Origin: a virus
IMG/VR virus record: IMGVR_UViG_3300037343_000142
Span: 1 to 27,441 of that record
DNA: 27,441 nt
Reading direction: 5' to 3' (one strand)
The translations under genes and the position numbers were made by a program. The notes below the pieces were generated by a model. It did no database searches. It was not told the DNA's origin and was given only the letters and a program-made list of their open reading frames with translations. Of the stretch, positions 9,418-16,660 are shown in pieces. Numbering within the stretch: position 1 is the stretch's first letter; each line of letters opens with the position of its first letter.

Positions 9418-9693
9418 CTATAAGTATACATCTGGCTCTTGCAATGCCATACTGGCGTTATCTGTATCACTCTTAGCAGCTGCCAGTACTTTTTTTGGTA
9501 CTTTATCCACTTTAGGTTGGTCGCTTGCGCTATCATACTCACGGATCCGCCCGCTAATAATATGATAGGTTTTATAGTCTATAACGTAACCCTCTTGCCC
9601 TCACATTACGCGGGCGTGTAAGTTACTCATATTAAGGCCGGATACTTTAGATTGTAAATACTCTAGTAGTTTATCCGTTACTACTCTTGCCAT
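9418..9693 (-). CDS. Small hypothetical protein
   Basis: 91 residues, ATG 9691-9693 to TAG 9418-9420, one TGA-Gly in ARVMGGQEGY. The N-terminal part (LLEYLQSKVSGLNMSNLHARV) is helical, then a short YVIDYKTYHIISGRIREYD strand pair, then a low-complexity Lys/Ala/Asp-rich tail. It is separated by 54 bp from the upstream gene and 28 bp from the downstream one. Function unknown. Confidence 0.6.
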
Positions 9694-9747
9694 CAGTTAG
9701 GGTATATGGTAAATCTATTAGAGTAATACTTAATTATATACTATTTG

Positions 9748-10101
9748 TTAGTTTAAGTTATTAACCTCATCCCATACCATACTATAGTACTCTAAATCTA
9801 TATATACATCCTCAAAATAATCCGGCGGATATTTAAATAATACTTTGGCTCTAAAAAAATCATCTAATATACTACTAGATCTTATATTATTATTATTTTG
9901 CCTATCTATTACATCACTTATTAAATAATGTAAGATCCCCTCCCTTATAGCCCTATTAATCTGCGGCATTGTCTCATCATCCATAACCGCGTTACTACTA
10001 TGCAAATCCTCTAGGCTATCCCTTATATATTTATTAATACGTTTAGCGGTAGTTTGCATACAGTATAAGTTAATTGTCTCTTTAAGTGTTAATTTACTCA
10101 T
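9748..10101 (-). CDS. Hypothetical protein, Asn/Asp-rich
   Basis: 117 residues, ATG 10099-10101 to TAA 9748-9750, no TGA. Helical throughout (LKETINLYCMQTTAKRINKYI; INRAIREGILHYLISDVID), with a polar NNNN run and an acidic aromatic C-terminus (PDYFEDVYIDLEYYSMVWDEV). Its start overlaps the end of the preceding gene by 8 bp, the same spacing seen at several junctions here. No family recognised. Confidence 0.6.
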   Translation of the reverse strand: MSKLTLKETINLYCMQTTAKRINKYIRDSLEDLHSSNAVMDDETMPQINRAIREGILHYLISDVIDRQNNNNIRSSSILDDFFRAKVLFKYPPDYFEDVYIDLEYYSMVWDEVNNLN

Positions 10102-10378
10102 TATTAGTAGGGATATAAATAACGTAAGGGCCTTTACAGTACGGGTATAGAATTACCTGTCATTGCAAGGCTCAGTTAATAGCAGCTATTTTTTTATAGT
10201 CTCACCAGGATACTATTACTGTATTACCGTTAAAGATATTAGTACCTATATCCTCCTTAGTAATCTTAGCCCAGGCATCTATCTTACCCATAGTCCATAC
10301 TTTCACCTTATCCAGGATCCGGGCCGGTACGCTTTCCGGTTTCTTAGACTGTATTAGCTGCGCTTGTTTTGCCATCAT
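10094..10378 (-). CDS. Hypothetical protein
   Basis: 94 residues from the first of two tandem ATGs (10376-10378, 10373-10375) to TAA 10094-10096. Three TGA codons read as Gly lie in the C-terminal half (VSWGDYKK, INGALQGQVI), so under the standard code only a fragment would remain. The N-terminus is basic (KQAQLIQSKKPESVPARIL), followed by a compact Trp-containing domain ending YPYCKGPYVIYIPTNNE. Function unknown. Confidence 0.58.
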
Positions 10379-10763
10379 TGCTATCTAATTTTTTATAAAT
10401 GGCCTCTATATTACTTATCATCCTATTTTCATAGTACTCCTCAAAAGTCATATTATGCTTAAGCTCAGCGTTAGCGTTATATAATAAGTATAGCGCCTTA
10501 CGTTGCTTACTACTAAGGGATCCCTTACCGGTTTCCGCCATTTTCTTTTTAAGTGACTCACCAACTAGGCGGGGGATCTCATTAATTTTATCCTCACCTA
10601 CTACCACCCGTACCATTTTATTGCGGTATGCCAGTATATCGGCTATCTCGCCCCCTTGCATCTCTTGCGTAGTAAATTGTATCTTAATAGATCCATCTAC
10701 TAACGTCTCTACCTTACCCATCTGCCCTAGAAAATTTACTATATTATTTTCTACCTCTATCAT
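10344..10763 (-). CDS. Hypothetical protein of the replication region
   Basis: 139 residues, ATG 10761-10763 to TAA 10344-10346, no TGA. The N-terminal half is beta-rich (VETLVDGSIKIQFTTQEMQGG; NKMVRVVVGEDKINEIP); the C-terminal half is helical and basic (LSSKQRKALYLLYNANAELKH; FEEYYENRMISNIEAIYKKLD). It overlaps both neighbours (20 and 35 bp). No recognised family; a DNA-metabolism role would be a guess from position only. Confidence 0.6.
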   Translation of the reverse strand: MIEVENNIVNFLGQMGKVETLVDGSIKIQFTTQEMQGGEIADILAYRNKMVRVVVGEDKINEIPRLVGESLKKKMAETGKGSLSSKQRKALYLLYNANAELKHNMTFEEYYENRMISNIEAIYKKLDSNDGKTSAANTV

Positions 10764-10956
10764 TCTTTTTAGGTTTCTTAGGTGATAAATAACCGTTTTT
10801 TCTATTATACTTTTTAAGTTCTTTAATTAGGCACTCGTTACGCTCATCACTCTTAAAGCATATAGCGGATATTTCCAGTAACTCTATTACCTCTATGATC
10901 CTACCCTTTTTTGTTTTCCTGGTCTTTATTGGTACGTATCCTATATCGTAAGTCAT
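10744..10956 (-). CDS. Small basic hypothetical protein
   Basis: 70 residues, ATG 10954-10956 to TAA 10744-10746, no TGA. Very lysine- and arginine-rich, especially at the end (RKNGYLSPKKPKKNDRGRK), with a short central IIEVIELLEISAICF hydrophobic run. The high basic charge suggests binding to nucleic acid (inference). It overlaps the HNH-like gene by 16 bp and the next gene by 20 bp. Confidence 0.58.
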   Translation of the reverse strand: MTYDIGYVPIKTRKTKKGRIIEVIELLEISAICFKSDERNECLIKELKKYNRKNGYLSPKKPKKNDRGRK

Positions 10957-11303
10957 TTGGGCTTATTAAGCTGCTTAAGGTAATTAAAAGTTATTCTATT
11001 GCCCGCTAGTAACTCCTCCTCTATTTCCCCAAACTTTCACGCTCTAAGATCATCAATTACGCCGTGTAGTTGCATAGTACTTACCATAATTATATTATAA
11101 CTATCATACTTATAGTTAGGATATAATCACTTAGGCAGTACGTGGGCAAAGTAATAACTTAAAGGCTCCACTAACTCTTTACCGGTTACCTCGCACTTTT
11201 TCCCGCGCTCTAGTCGGATCTCAAAAAACATATCACGTTGGGGCCTGTCTCACTCCTTGGGATCACTAGGGTTAATTTTATACTTTTTATAATGCTTAAC
11301 CAT
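10941..11303 (-). CDS. HNH-like nuclease-family protein
   Basis: 120 residues, ATG 11301-11303 to TAG 10941-10943, with four TGA-Gly codons. The centre reads KKCEVTGKELVEPLSYYFAHVLPKG, then LYPNYKYDSYNIIMVSTMQLHG. This matches the beta-beta-alpha layout C-x-x-TGK...AH...N...H of HNH-type proteins encoded by many phages, with the His in FAH, Asn in YNI and His in QLH as candidate metal/catalytic residues. Only one Cys of a usual zinc-binding set is present, so the structural zinc site may be lost. In phages such proteins can aid packaging or recombination; here the role is open. Confidence 0.55.
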
Positions 11304-11308
11304 CTCTA

Positions 11309-11515
11309 TTAATCATCTACATAAATGCACTCCACCATATCCCAGTAATCCGCGTGGCTACCTTTAGGCTCATAGTGATCCTTTCGCCTTTTTAATAGGT
11401 ACTTACGCCGCCTAGCTTGCCGCTCAGTTTCGGTATACTTCTTTATATCCATCATACAAGAGGTAGGTAGCTTTTGCGTACCATCCCAGCCTTTAATTAT
11501 ATTTATAGCGCTCAT
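11309..11515 (-). CDS. Small hypothetical protein, Arg/Lys-rich
   Basis: 68 residues, ATG 11513-11515 to TAA 11309-11311, no TGA. A strongly basic centre (KYTETERQARRRKYLLKRRKD) is followed by an acidic aromatic tail (ADYWDMVECIYVDD). It ends five bases before the HNH-like gene starts. Family unknown. Confidence 0.58.
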   Translation of the reverse strand: MSAINIIKGWDGTQKLPTSCMMDIKKYTETERQARRRKYLLKRRKDHYEPKGSHADYWDMVECIYVDD

Positions 11516-11544
11516 AGTTAAGTTCTAATAAGTTTTAAAAGGTT

Positions 11545-11862
11545 TTAAGAGGCTTTAATTTCCTTGCTTTTAACTTGTAATCATAACTCCGCTACTAACC
11601 TTAAATCCTCCATCATTTCTTTACCCAAATACTCCAGTAAAGTAATTACTAGGTCCATTTTATCGTGGTCGGTTAAGTTGTCCTTTACTCACTCAGCTAG
11701 TACACTACTTACGGCCTTTAGCAAATGCTTAATTAACTCGCACCCTTTAACTCCTTTATTTTCTAAGGCTATAGATACATCTACTCCCCCGCAGTTGCAA
11801 GTACTATCTTTACACTCGTTACCCTCCATTAGTGTAATATAAATGCTTGCGGATTTTTTCAT
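11545..11862 (-). CDS. Hypothetical protein with N-terminal Cys cluster
   Basis: 105 residues, ATG 11860-11862 to TAA 11545-11547, two TGA-Gly codons (LAEGVKD, AELGLQV). Four cysteines lie within residues 17-41 (ECKDSTCNCGG...KGC), a possible metal site. The rest is helical (LIKHLLKAVSSVLAEGV; MDLVITLLEYLGKEMMEDL). It follows a 36-bp AT-rich gap after a small membrane-protein gene. The early-region location suggests a host-takeover or replication accessory role, but this is not shown by sequence. Confidence 0.6.
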
Positions 11863-11898
11863 AATTATATATTTAACAAATTTAAAACAATTATTTAA

Positions 11899-12060
11899 TT
11901 AGGCTATTATCAGTATTAGCAATAGTATTGCTCACGTTATAGCGTACTCACTTAGCAGCTCACGGGCTACCTTACAAATAATAGTTTTAACCGGCATACT
12001 CCTCATACTTTTATTATGTATTACGGCTTTATTAATCTCTTTATGGCTGCTATATATCAT
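11899..12060 (-). CDS. Small membrane-anchored peptide
   Basis: 53 residues, ATG 12058-12060 overlapping the TAA of the upstream annealing-protein gene (TAATG), stop TAA 11899-11901. The soluble part (SHKEINKAVIHNKSMRSMPVK) is followed, after a TGA-coded Gly, by a very hydrophobic C-terminus (AILLLILIIA) that could anchor it in the membrane. The tight stop-start overlap supports translation. Function unknown. Confidence 0.5.
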
Positions 12061-12806
12061 TACTTAGATACGTTAGGAGCTAAAATTTTCATAGCCTCTA
12101 TCAGTACCTTACCTTGCAATCCTTTACAGTTCTCTTTTGCTATCCCTTGCTCCTCTTGCGTTAAATACGCCCCATAGTTCTTTTTACTGTAAGCCGCTAC
12201 CGCTGCGGTTATTTGCTGCCTGCTAAAGTGGCTTAAAAACTTTGTCTCTATTTTCTTACCGGCCACCTCACCGCCTCACGTAGGGCGCTTAGCATCTTTA
12301 TCACCTAGGTAAATATCTGCGCTAAATCATAACATACTTAACGCTTTACTTATAGTATTCGTTTGGATCTTTTTATATAGATCCCCTATTACTTTTTTCT
12401 CGCCAGTATTCCTTTTTTGCCGTCTACCGTTATCATCCTGGTAACTTTCTTTAACATCCTCTAAAGCATCCATACTATTATATATGGGGAACTCAGCATT
12501 ATTAACTCTCTCGTACAATCCCTTATCATCACCCGAACACATAACATCTTTTTTAAGCCTTACAGTATCTGCGGGATAAAAAAAAGTAGCCTTAAGAACA
12601 CATAAGCCATTGTCTATATTAATATCCAGGGATTTAAACCCTCGAGTACTACCATAAGGCCCCCGCATTTCCGTAGCTACTTTAATACTATAGTAAGCAT
12701 CTATATTAGTATACTTATACTTTCATAACGTAACCTCTTTAGTATACGCCATATTAGTATTTTCTACCTTATTCCATAACTCTAAATTTTTAGTTGTATC
12801 TGCCAT
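12060..12806 (-). CDS. Putative Rad52/Sak-like single-strand annealing protein
   Basis: 248 residues, ATG 12804-12806 to TAA 12060-12062, with TGA-Gly at 12723, 12327 and 12276. An N-terminal beta domain (EVTLGKYKYTNIDAYYSIKVATEMRG in part; KSLDINIDNGLCVLKATFFYP) leads to a helix with LYKKIQTNTISKALSMLGFSADIYLG, similar to the conserved (t)KAls.LGF.aDvylG segment of phage annealing/recombination proteins of the Sak/ERF/Rad52-like group. The C-terminal part (residues 180-248) is basic and helical. It would pair single strands during phage recombination or replication. A promoter candidate (12835-12864) and the TGCTTTTATCA element (12821-12831) lie just upstream, after a terminator. The family call is tentative. 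Confidence 0.5.
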
Positions 12807-12820
12807 TAATATATAATATA

Positions 12821-12831
12821 TGATAAAAGCA
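12821..12831 (-). promoter_or_regulatory. TGCTTTTATCA element, 14 nt before the annealing-protein start
   Basis: On the minus strand the 11-mer TGCTTTTATCA lies exactly 14 nt upstream of the ATG. The same 11-mer occurs at 13893-13903 (again 14 nt before an ATG), at 15726-15736, and inverted at 15601-15611, all outside genes. It lies three bases downstream of the -10 candidate, about where transcription would start, so it could be an operator or a 5'-leader element. Confidence 0.5.
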
Positions 12832-12834
12832 TCT

Positions 12835-12864
12835 ATTATATAACCATCTATAACCACGTTACAA
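12835..12864 (-). promoter_or_regulatory. Candidate promoter for the recombination/late region
   Basis: On the minus strand TTGTAA (12859-12864) and TATAAT (12835-12840) are separated by 18 nt. Directly upstream lies the inverted repeat GCCAACTTGGC (12865-12875), a possible operator. The site sits between a terminator and the annealing-protein gene, where a promoter is needed. Confidence 0.5.
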
Positions 12865-12917
12865 GCCAACTTGGCATTTATGTACTACTTTACTTATAAT
12901 TATATTTATGGTATACT

Positions 12918-12942
12918 AAAAAAGCCCGGATATAATCCGAGC
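12918..12942 (-). terminator. Rho-independent terminator
   Basis: On the minus strand GCTCGGAT-TAT-ATCCGGGC forms an 8-bp stem (one G-U) with a tight loop, followed by TTTTTT. It ends the early transcript running from the initiator gene through 12966. Confidence 0.8.
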
Positions 12943-12965
12943 GGGGCGTAGGTAAAGCCTACTAA

Positions 12966-13082
12966 TTACTTACAATAGCGCCGTATTAGCTGCCTCAGCA
13001 TCTGCCTTAGCGTTCTCCTTTTGTTTCGCTTAATACGTTGCCTTTTGGTTACACGTGCCATACTATAATGGTTTTGGTTCAT
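12966..13082 (-). CDS. 38-residue arginine/lysine-rich peptide
   Basis: ATG 13080-13082 to TAA 12966-12968, no TGA. After MNQNHYSMARV, nearly half of the residues are Arg or Lys (TKRQRIKRNKRRTLRQMLRQ in the middle), giving an extreme positive charge similar to nucleic-acid-binding arginine-rich peptides. It starts 19 bp after the upstream gene ends and is followed within 24 bp by the terminator. An antiterminator- or RNA-binding-like role is only a guess. Short size leaves doubt that it is translated. Confidence 0.45.
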   Translation of the reverse strand: MNQNHYSMARVTKRQRIKRNKRRTLRQMLRQLIRRYCK

Positions 13083-13100
13083 TATTTGTATAGCCTTATA

Positions 13101-13775
13101 TTAATCACTTACAATAGCAGCCTGTAATACTTGCTGCTTTTTTAGGCTGGCAATTTCATTATCTAATCATCCCATACGATCTTTAGCAGCATTAATATCA
13201 TCATTATAACTAGCTATCTTAGTTTTATGGTTTTCCAGGGCAGCGGCCTTAATGCCTCTTATATCCTCCATATATTCTAACTCACCTATACGCTTGCCCT
13301 CTATAGCGGTTATTTGGTTTTGTATTAACTCATATTTACTAACTTGCTCCACCTCTATAGTTTCCGGGGCCGGATCACTTGCATTAGTAGGGGATAGCAA
13401 GGCCGCTAAAAATACGCACGCTATTATAATTAATCCGCTCAGTATATAAGGTACGTATCTTTTAAGCCTGGCGGTTAGTATTCACTTATTAAAATCATCT
13501 CTTACATCATCCTCATCAAATATATCCGGGATATTAACATCATCACCGTTAGCCTTTTGCATACCCACTAAATCACGTTGCATAGTCCTACCCTCGCCCA
13601 CATACATTTTAACCAGCTCTATAGTGTCGGCAAAACTCTTACCCTCTATTAGTTCGGCTGGCATAGTGATTTTAACACTCTTACCAAATCTACCGTTAGT
13701 TAGTTGCTCTTGTACCTGGAATTTATTCCCCTCTAAGTTAGTAACCTTGTAATCTTTTACGTTTACGTTTGCCAT
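13101..13775 (-). CDS. Membrane protein with coiled-coil tail
   Basis: 224 residues, ATG 13773-13775 to TAA 13101-13103; TGA-Gly at 13482 and 13167. Residues 1-97 form a soluble domain (KFQVQEQLTNGRFGKSVKIT; SFADTIELVKMYVGEG; acidic DIFDEDDVRDDF). Residues 108-127 are a transmembrane helix (YILSGLIIIACVFLAALL). Residues 135-224 are a coiled coil (VSKYELIQNQITAIEGKRI; NDDINAAKDRMGGLDNEIAS). One TM with a long coiled coil recalls spanin- or membrane-remodelling proteins, but the gene lies in the early region, so a role in replication at the membrane or in exclusion is equally possible. Function unknown. Confidence 0.65.
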
Positions 13776-13782
13776 TTTGTTT

Positions 13783-13878
13783 TTATTTAAGAAGTATAAA
13801 AAGCATCATAGGGATCAGCATACTTATAATAGTAATAGCAAAAGCTATTAGCAAATCAGTTAGCAAGCATTTAACCAT
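13783..13878 (-). CDS. 31-residue single-pass membrane peptide
   Basis: ATG 13876-13878 to TAA 13783-13785, seven bases before the next gene. MVKC-LLTDLLIAFAITIISMLIPMM-LFILLK is almost wholly hydrophobic. The TGCTTTTATCA element lies 14 nt upstream, as for the annealing-protein gene, which supports it as a translated gene. Small single-pass peptides in phages may be holins or accessory inhibitors; nothing more can be said. Confidence 0.42.
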   Translation of the reverse strand: MVKCLLTDLLIAFAITIISMLIPMMLFILLK

Positions 13879-14051
13879 CTTAATATTGGTAGTGATAAAA
13901 GCACTCCTCTACCCTACTGCCTTGGCTTGTTTTACCGCGGCGGTGCCGGCGTTAGCGGCGGGCGAGTAACTAGAGTATAGGGGAGGGGTGCCGTTACGTC
14001 AAATTATTATGATATACTTAGGGTATCACTACTACCGGTATGCTTTTTATA
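13879..14051. other. Noncoding gap with TGCTTTTATCA element and GC-rich block
   Basis: This 173-bp gap holds no convincing gene. It carries TGCTTTTATCA on the minus strand at 13893-13903 and a GC-rich block at about 13935-13965 (CCGCGGCGGTGCCGGC on the plus strand and onwards), very unlike the AT-rich surroundings. The block contains the palindromes CCGCGG and GCCGGC but no T-run follows, so it is not a normal terminator. Confidence 0.5.
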
Positions 14052-14318
14052 CTACTTACCCAGGCGCGTTACTGTATTCCGGGCCTTATTAAACTCAGTA
14101 GCTACGTGCTTAATTGCCTTATCAAATTCCATAGGCTCCGGGGTATCAAATATAACTACGACTCAGCTTGCGTAATAAGCCGACCGTAAGCCGTTAGACT
14201 TTACAATATTCAATATAAATTTTTTACCCTTATACTCTAGGGATCCCGGCAGTACATCTAATAGAGTCTTAACGTCTAAGTACTTAACTAGATCCCGGTT
14301 AATTTTCTTATTACTCAT
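14052..14318 (-). CDS. Hypothetical early protein
   Basis: 88 residues, ATG 14316-14318 to TAG 14052-14054, one TGA-Gly in YYASGVVVIFD. Mixed alpha/beta: DLVKYLDVKTLLDVLPGSLEY, then YKGKKFILNIVKSNGL, YYASGVVVIFDTPEPM, and a final basic helix (DKAIKHVATEFNKARN). It is the third gene after the initiator and overlaps the gene before it by 8 bp. Family not recognised. Confidence 0.6.
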
Positions 14319-14517
14319 TATTATCCTGGTTAATAATTAAACGGCGGGCCATATCGATATACTCGCTATAATCTGCGCGCTTAAGTACCATAGGGTAATG
14401 GATCCTCATTTTATGCTCTATTACTAAATCACTATACCCGGAATTAATCATATCTTTTATAATTGCTAGCGCATCCATATTAGCGTTTTTTCGTAGCGCC
14501 TTTTTTTTGTTAAGCAT
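14311..14517 (-). CDS. Small helical hypothetical protein
   Basis: 68 residues, ATG 14515-14517 to TAA 14311-14313; a second ATG 13 codons later is possible. Basic start (NKKKALRKN), then a helical body (MDALAIIKDMINSGYSDLVIE; YPMVLKRADYSEYIDMARRLI). It overlaps the initiator gene's end by 8 bp, so it may be a partner of the initiator (position only). No family recognised. Confidence 0.58.
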   Translation of the reverse strand: MLNKKKALRKNANMDALAIIKDMINSGYSDLVIEHKMRIHYPMVLKRADYSEYIDMARRLIINQDNNE

Positions 14518-15556
14518 TTTGCTTTAAGTGATTGAATAAATTATTTTTAGCCTTTTGCAATATGGCTAAATTCCTTGCCTTTTTTTCGGGATCATCTGCC
14601 GGCTCCACCGTTGCGGTTACTACATCTGCGGTACGCCTAGGGGTACCCGCTACGGGGGGACGCTTAGCGGATCATTTAGCTAGTAGCTCTTTTAGTAAAT
14701 GTTTTGCCTTAAATCATATAGTAGCATATAGGGCGTTATCCCTGGTACCTGTAAACTTATTAATCTTATCCATAAAATCTATAATACTCCGCTGGTATAT
14801 AGGATAGTAAAAATGGCGCTCTATACCATTATCTTTAACAAATTTAACCGCGGCGGCAAAAGTTTTTATATAACCGCTAATATCTATGCCCGGGCTAGTA
14901 GCTTGTATGGTAGCAATCTTTTTAACCAGCACATCCGTAGCCAACGCCTCCCCACCGGTTAACGCGGTCCATTGCTTAGAAACGTGGCGGGCTATAACCT
15001 CAGCGTTACGCTTTCCTTGCTGCCGGCGTAACCTATCATAATCCTCCCCGTTAGTCTCTTTTTGATCCGATTCTTTTTCTGTAAAATTATCTTTTTTTTG
15101 TGTTGGGGTTTCTTCTTCTACACATTCTTTACTTTCTTTACATTCTTTAGTAATGGTTAGCTCCTGGTTAGCTCCTGGTTGGTCGCTGGTTAGCTCCTGG
15201 TTAGTAACCGGGTTAATAGCCTGGTTAGTGTCACTAGGGGTATCCTGGTAATCCCCATATTTAACAACGGTAATAAGACTACCTCCCCCGGTTATATCAT
15301 TGGTTACCTCCCCGGTTAGTTTTAGCTTATTTAAAGAGGTACGTATATTTTGCCTACTTAAGTTAAGCTCATCCGCCAGTATTAATATACTGGTTAAGCG
15401 CTGCCCTCTTTTTATTAATCTCCCCCTATACTTTTTATCTTTTAGGTTAGCGGTTATAATTAAATGTAAAAATAGCCTAAAAGTTTTACCATCAGTATAC
15501 CGCTCCCGCTCAGTAATTCATCTATGCAATTTTACCCATCACCTACCTCATAGCAT
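14510..15556 (-). CDS. Replication initiator / replisome organiser (DnaD-like)
   Basis: 348 residues, ATG 15554-15556 to TAA 14510-14512, several TGA-Gly codons (15548, 15539, 15518, 14714 and one in LLAKGSAK). Residues 1-95 match the winged-helix N-domain of phage replisome organisers: WVKLHRGITERERYTDG, FRLFLHLIITANLKDKK, RLIKRGQRLTSILILADELN, LSRQNIRTSLNKLKLTGEVT, SLITVVKYGDYQ. A low-complexity linker (about 105-165) with repeated TNQELT / NQEL is encoded by the iteron DNA. The C-terminal domain (about 195-300) is helical and could load the host helicase. Many such proteins bind iterons inside their own gene, as appears here. It is the first gene after the main intergenic region. Confidence 0.78.
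15061..15154. other. AT-rich, pyrimidine-biased tract beside the iterons
   Basis: The plus strand is nearly all T/C with A (long runs such as CTTTTTTTTG and TTTCTTCTTC), encoding the Lys/Glu-rich linker of the initiator. It directly adjoins the repeats at 15155-15234, where a DNA-unwinding element would be expected. Inferred from composition and position. Confidence 0.45.
15155..15234. repeat. Iterons inside the initiator gene (candidate origin)
   Basis: Seven tandem units start with GGTT: three identical GGTTAGCTCCT (15155, 15166, 15188), one variant GGTTGGTCGCT (15177), and three 12-bp variants GGTTAGTAACCG, GGTTAATAGCCT and GGTTAGTGTCAC (15199, 15211, 15223). Four consecutive 11-bp units give helical phasing. 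As in lambda O and lactococcal phage organisers, repeats inside the initiator gene mark the probable replication origin. Confidence 0.65.
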
Positions 15557-15579
15557 ATAGCCTAAATTATTTAGACAAT

Positions 15580-15658
15580 AAAAAAAACGCCCTTGTCGGG
15601 TGCTTTTATCACTATACATATAGGCATATACCTTAATGAAGTAATCCCCAGGGCGTTT
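15580..15658 (-). terminator. Long stem-loop with T-run (terminator or regulatory RNA)
   Basis: On the minus strand ACGCCCT (15650-15656) pairs with AGGGCGT (15587-15593), followed by eight T (15580-15587 on the plus strand is A-rich). The loop of about 56 nt contains TGATAAAAGCA (15601-15611), the inverted copy of the intergenic 11-mer. It separates the endolysin gene from the initiator gene. The large loop is unusual for a simple terminator. Confidence 0.6.
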
Positions 15659-15823
15659 ATGTAATAGTATACTAGTTACCTAAATAACTATTACAAGGGA
15701 TCATATAAGATACGTATACCTATAATGATAAAAGCACGTATACTATATATCGTAGTATAACAAAAAAGCAATACATACTACTAAAGTATATACCGCCTTT
15801 TTTAACTTATATGATATAATATA
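15659..15823 (-). promoter_or_regulatory. AT-rich regulatory gap with a promoter candidate for the initiator
   Basis: No gene is seen. On the minus strand TTGCTT (15766-15771) and TATAGT (15742-15747) are 18 nt apart, and TGCTTTTATCA (15726-15736) follows five bases after the -10, the same arrangement as before the annealing-protein gene. With the stem-loop at 15580-15658 this is the largest noncoding region of the genome and the likely control point for early transcription. Confidence 0.5.
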
Positions 15824-16660
15824 TTATACTTTTAGGTTTCTATACATTCTACCCAGCATTATAGCCATCTCCTTACGGGTTATATTATCATCCATATTAT
15901 TACCGTTAGTAATTCCTAACGCTATCATAGCCTCTATATCCTTATTATCCTGGCGTATTTTTTCTTGCTTAATTTTATCTATATCTTTTTTATCAAATAG
16001 CGCATAACTAGTATATAATACATCCAACATATCGTAAGGGATACAAAAGGCCCCCGGCACTACTACGCCCTCAGTAGTTGTATAGCTATACTTATCCTCA
16101 CCGTAACTATTAGCATATATAAAACCTAGCCCATCATAACCAACCTTAATAAAAGCATGGCCATAGCTACGCCCCCTAACCGCTACTCCTCAGTTTTCAC
16201 GCGTAGCAGCTCGGTTAATCTCCCTGGATCCCGTGGCTATTAATTGATCTATACTTAAAGCATATTGCATATCGTACCTACTTTGGCATATAGCGTAACC
16301 GAATATATACCCGCGCGCCCTTGCTTGCTCTACAGATCCGCGGATACTACCCCCGGCCGTTATGATTGCCTCCCATTCCGCTAGCGCTATCCTCCGCTCC
16401 TCTACGTAGTCGTTAGTAACTCCGGATTGCTCTATATGGTTCATCTCATTAACTCAGCGGCTAACGCTTGCCCTGGTGCAAGCATAAGTAGTATCCGGAT
16501 CATTATTAAGCGCCTGGTTAAGTACTGCCGTGTTATTAAAGAGTACGCTAGCCGGTAAATACCTTAAATCACTAGTACCCATAATATCACTATAGAGGTA
16601 ATCCGTAGCAGCTCTAATATCTACCGCTCCATCTACCTCTAATATTTCCGTATTATTCAT
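15824..16660 (-). CDS. Papain-like cysteine peptidase endolysin with SLH-like C-terminus
   Basis: 278 residues, ATG 16658-16660 to TAA 15824-15826; TGA-Gly at 16454 and 16190. The proposed triad is Cys61 (TTYACTRASVSRG), His168 (SYGHAFIKVGYDG) and Asn184 (IYANSYGED), in the order and spacing of C1-type (papain-like) peptidases. Residues about 238-275 (DIEAMIALGITNGNNMDDNI, then TRKEMAIMLGRMY) match the S-layer homology pattern (lGI.nG....itR.ema..l.R). No signal peptide, as in holin-dependent endolysins. It follows the holin-like gene and terminator at the end of the tail region, so it probably cleaves peptide links or surface-layer protein of the host envelope for lysis or entry. Confidence 0.72.

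Noticed and set aside
13769-13969. Plus-strand frame of 66 codons with hydrophobic stretches
   Set aside because: Its hydrophobicity mirrors the minus-strand membrane peptide at 13783-13878, it has no partner genes on its strand, and the minus peptide has the TGCTTTTATCA element at the same 14-nt spacing as another gene.
13911-14040. Minus-strand frame encoding an Ala-rich PAANAGTAAVKQ peptide
   Set aside because: It has no ATG, GTG or TTG start after the preceding in-frame TAG, so it is unlikely to be translated alone.
15155-15234. CRISPR-like repeat array
   Set aside because: Units are 11-12 bp and contiguous with no spacers, and they lie inside a coding sequence; they fit iterons.
15587-15656. 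A tRNA-like cloverleaf (7-bp acceptor-like stem, about 70 nt)
   Set aside because: There is no T-arm with TTCRA, no D-arm pairing and no anticodon stem. The element ends in a T-run, so it fits a terminator or RNA hairpin better.
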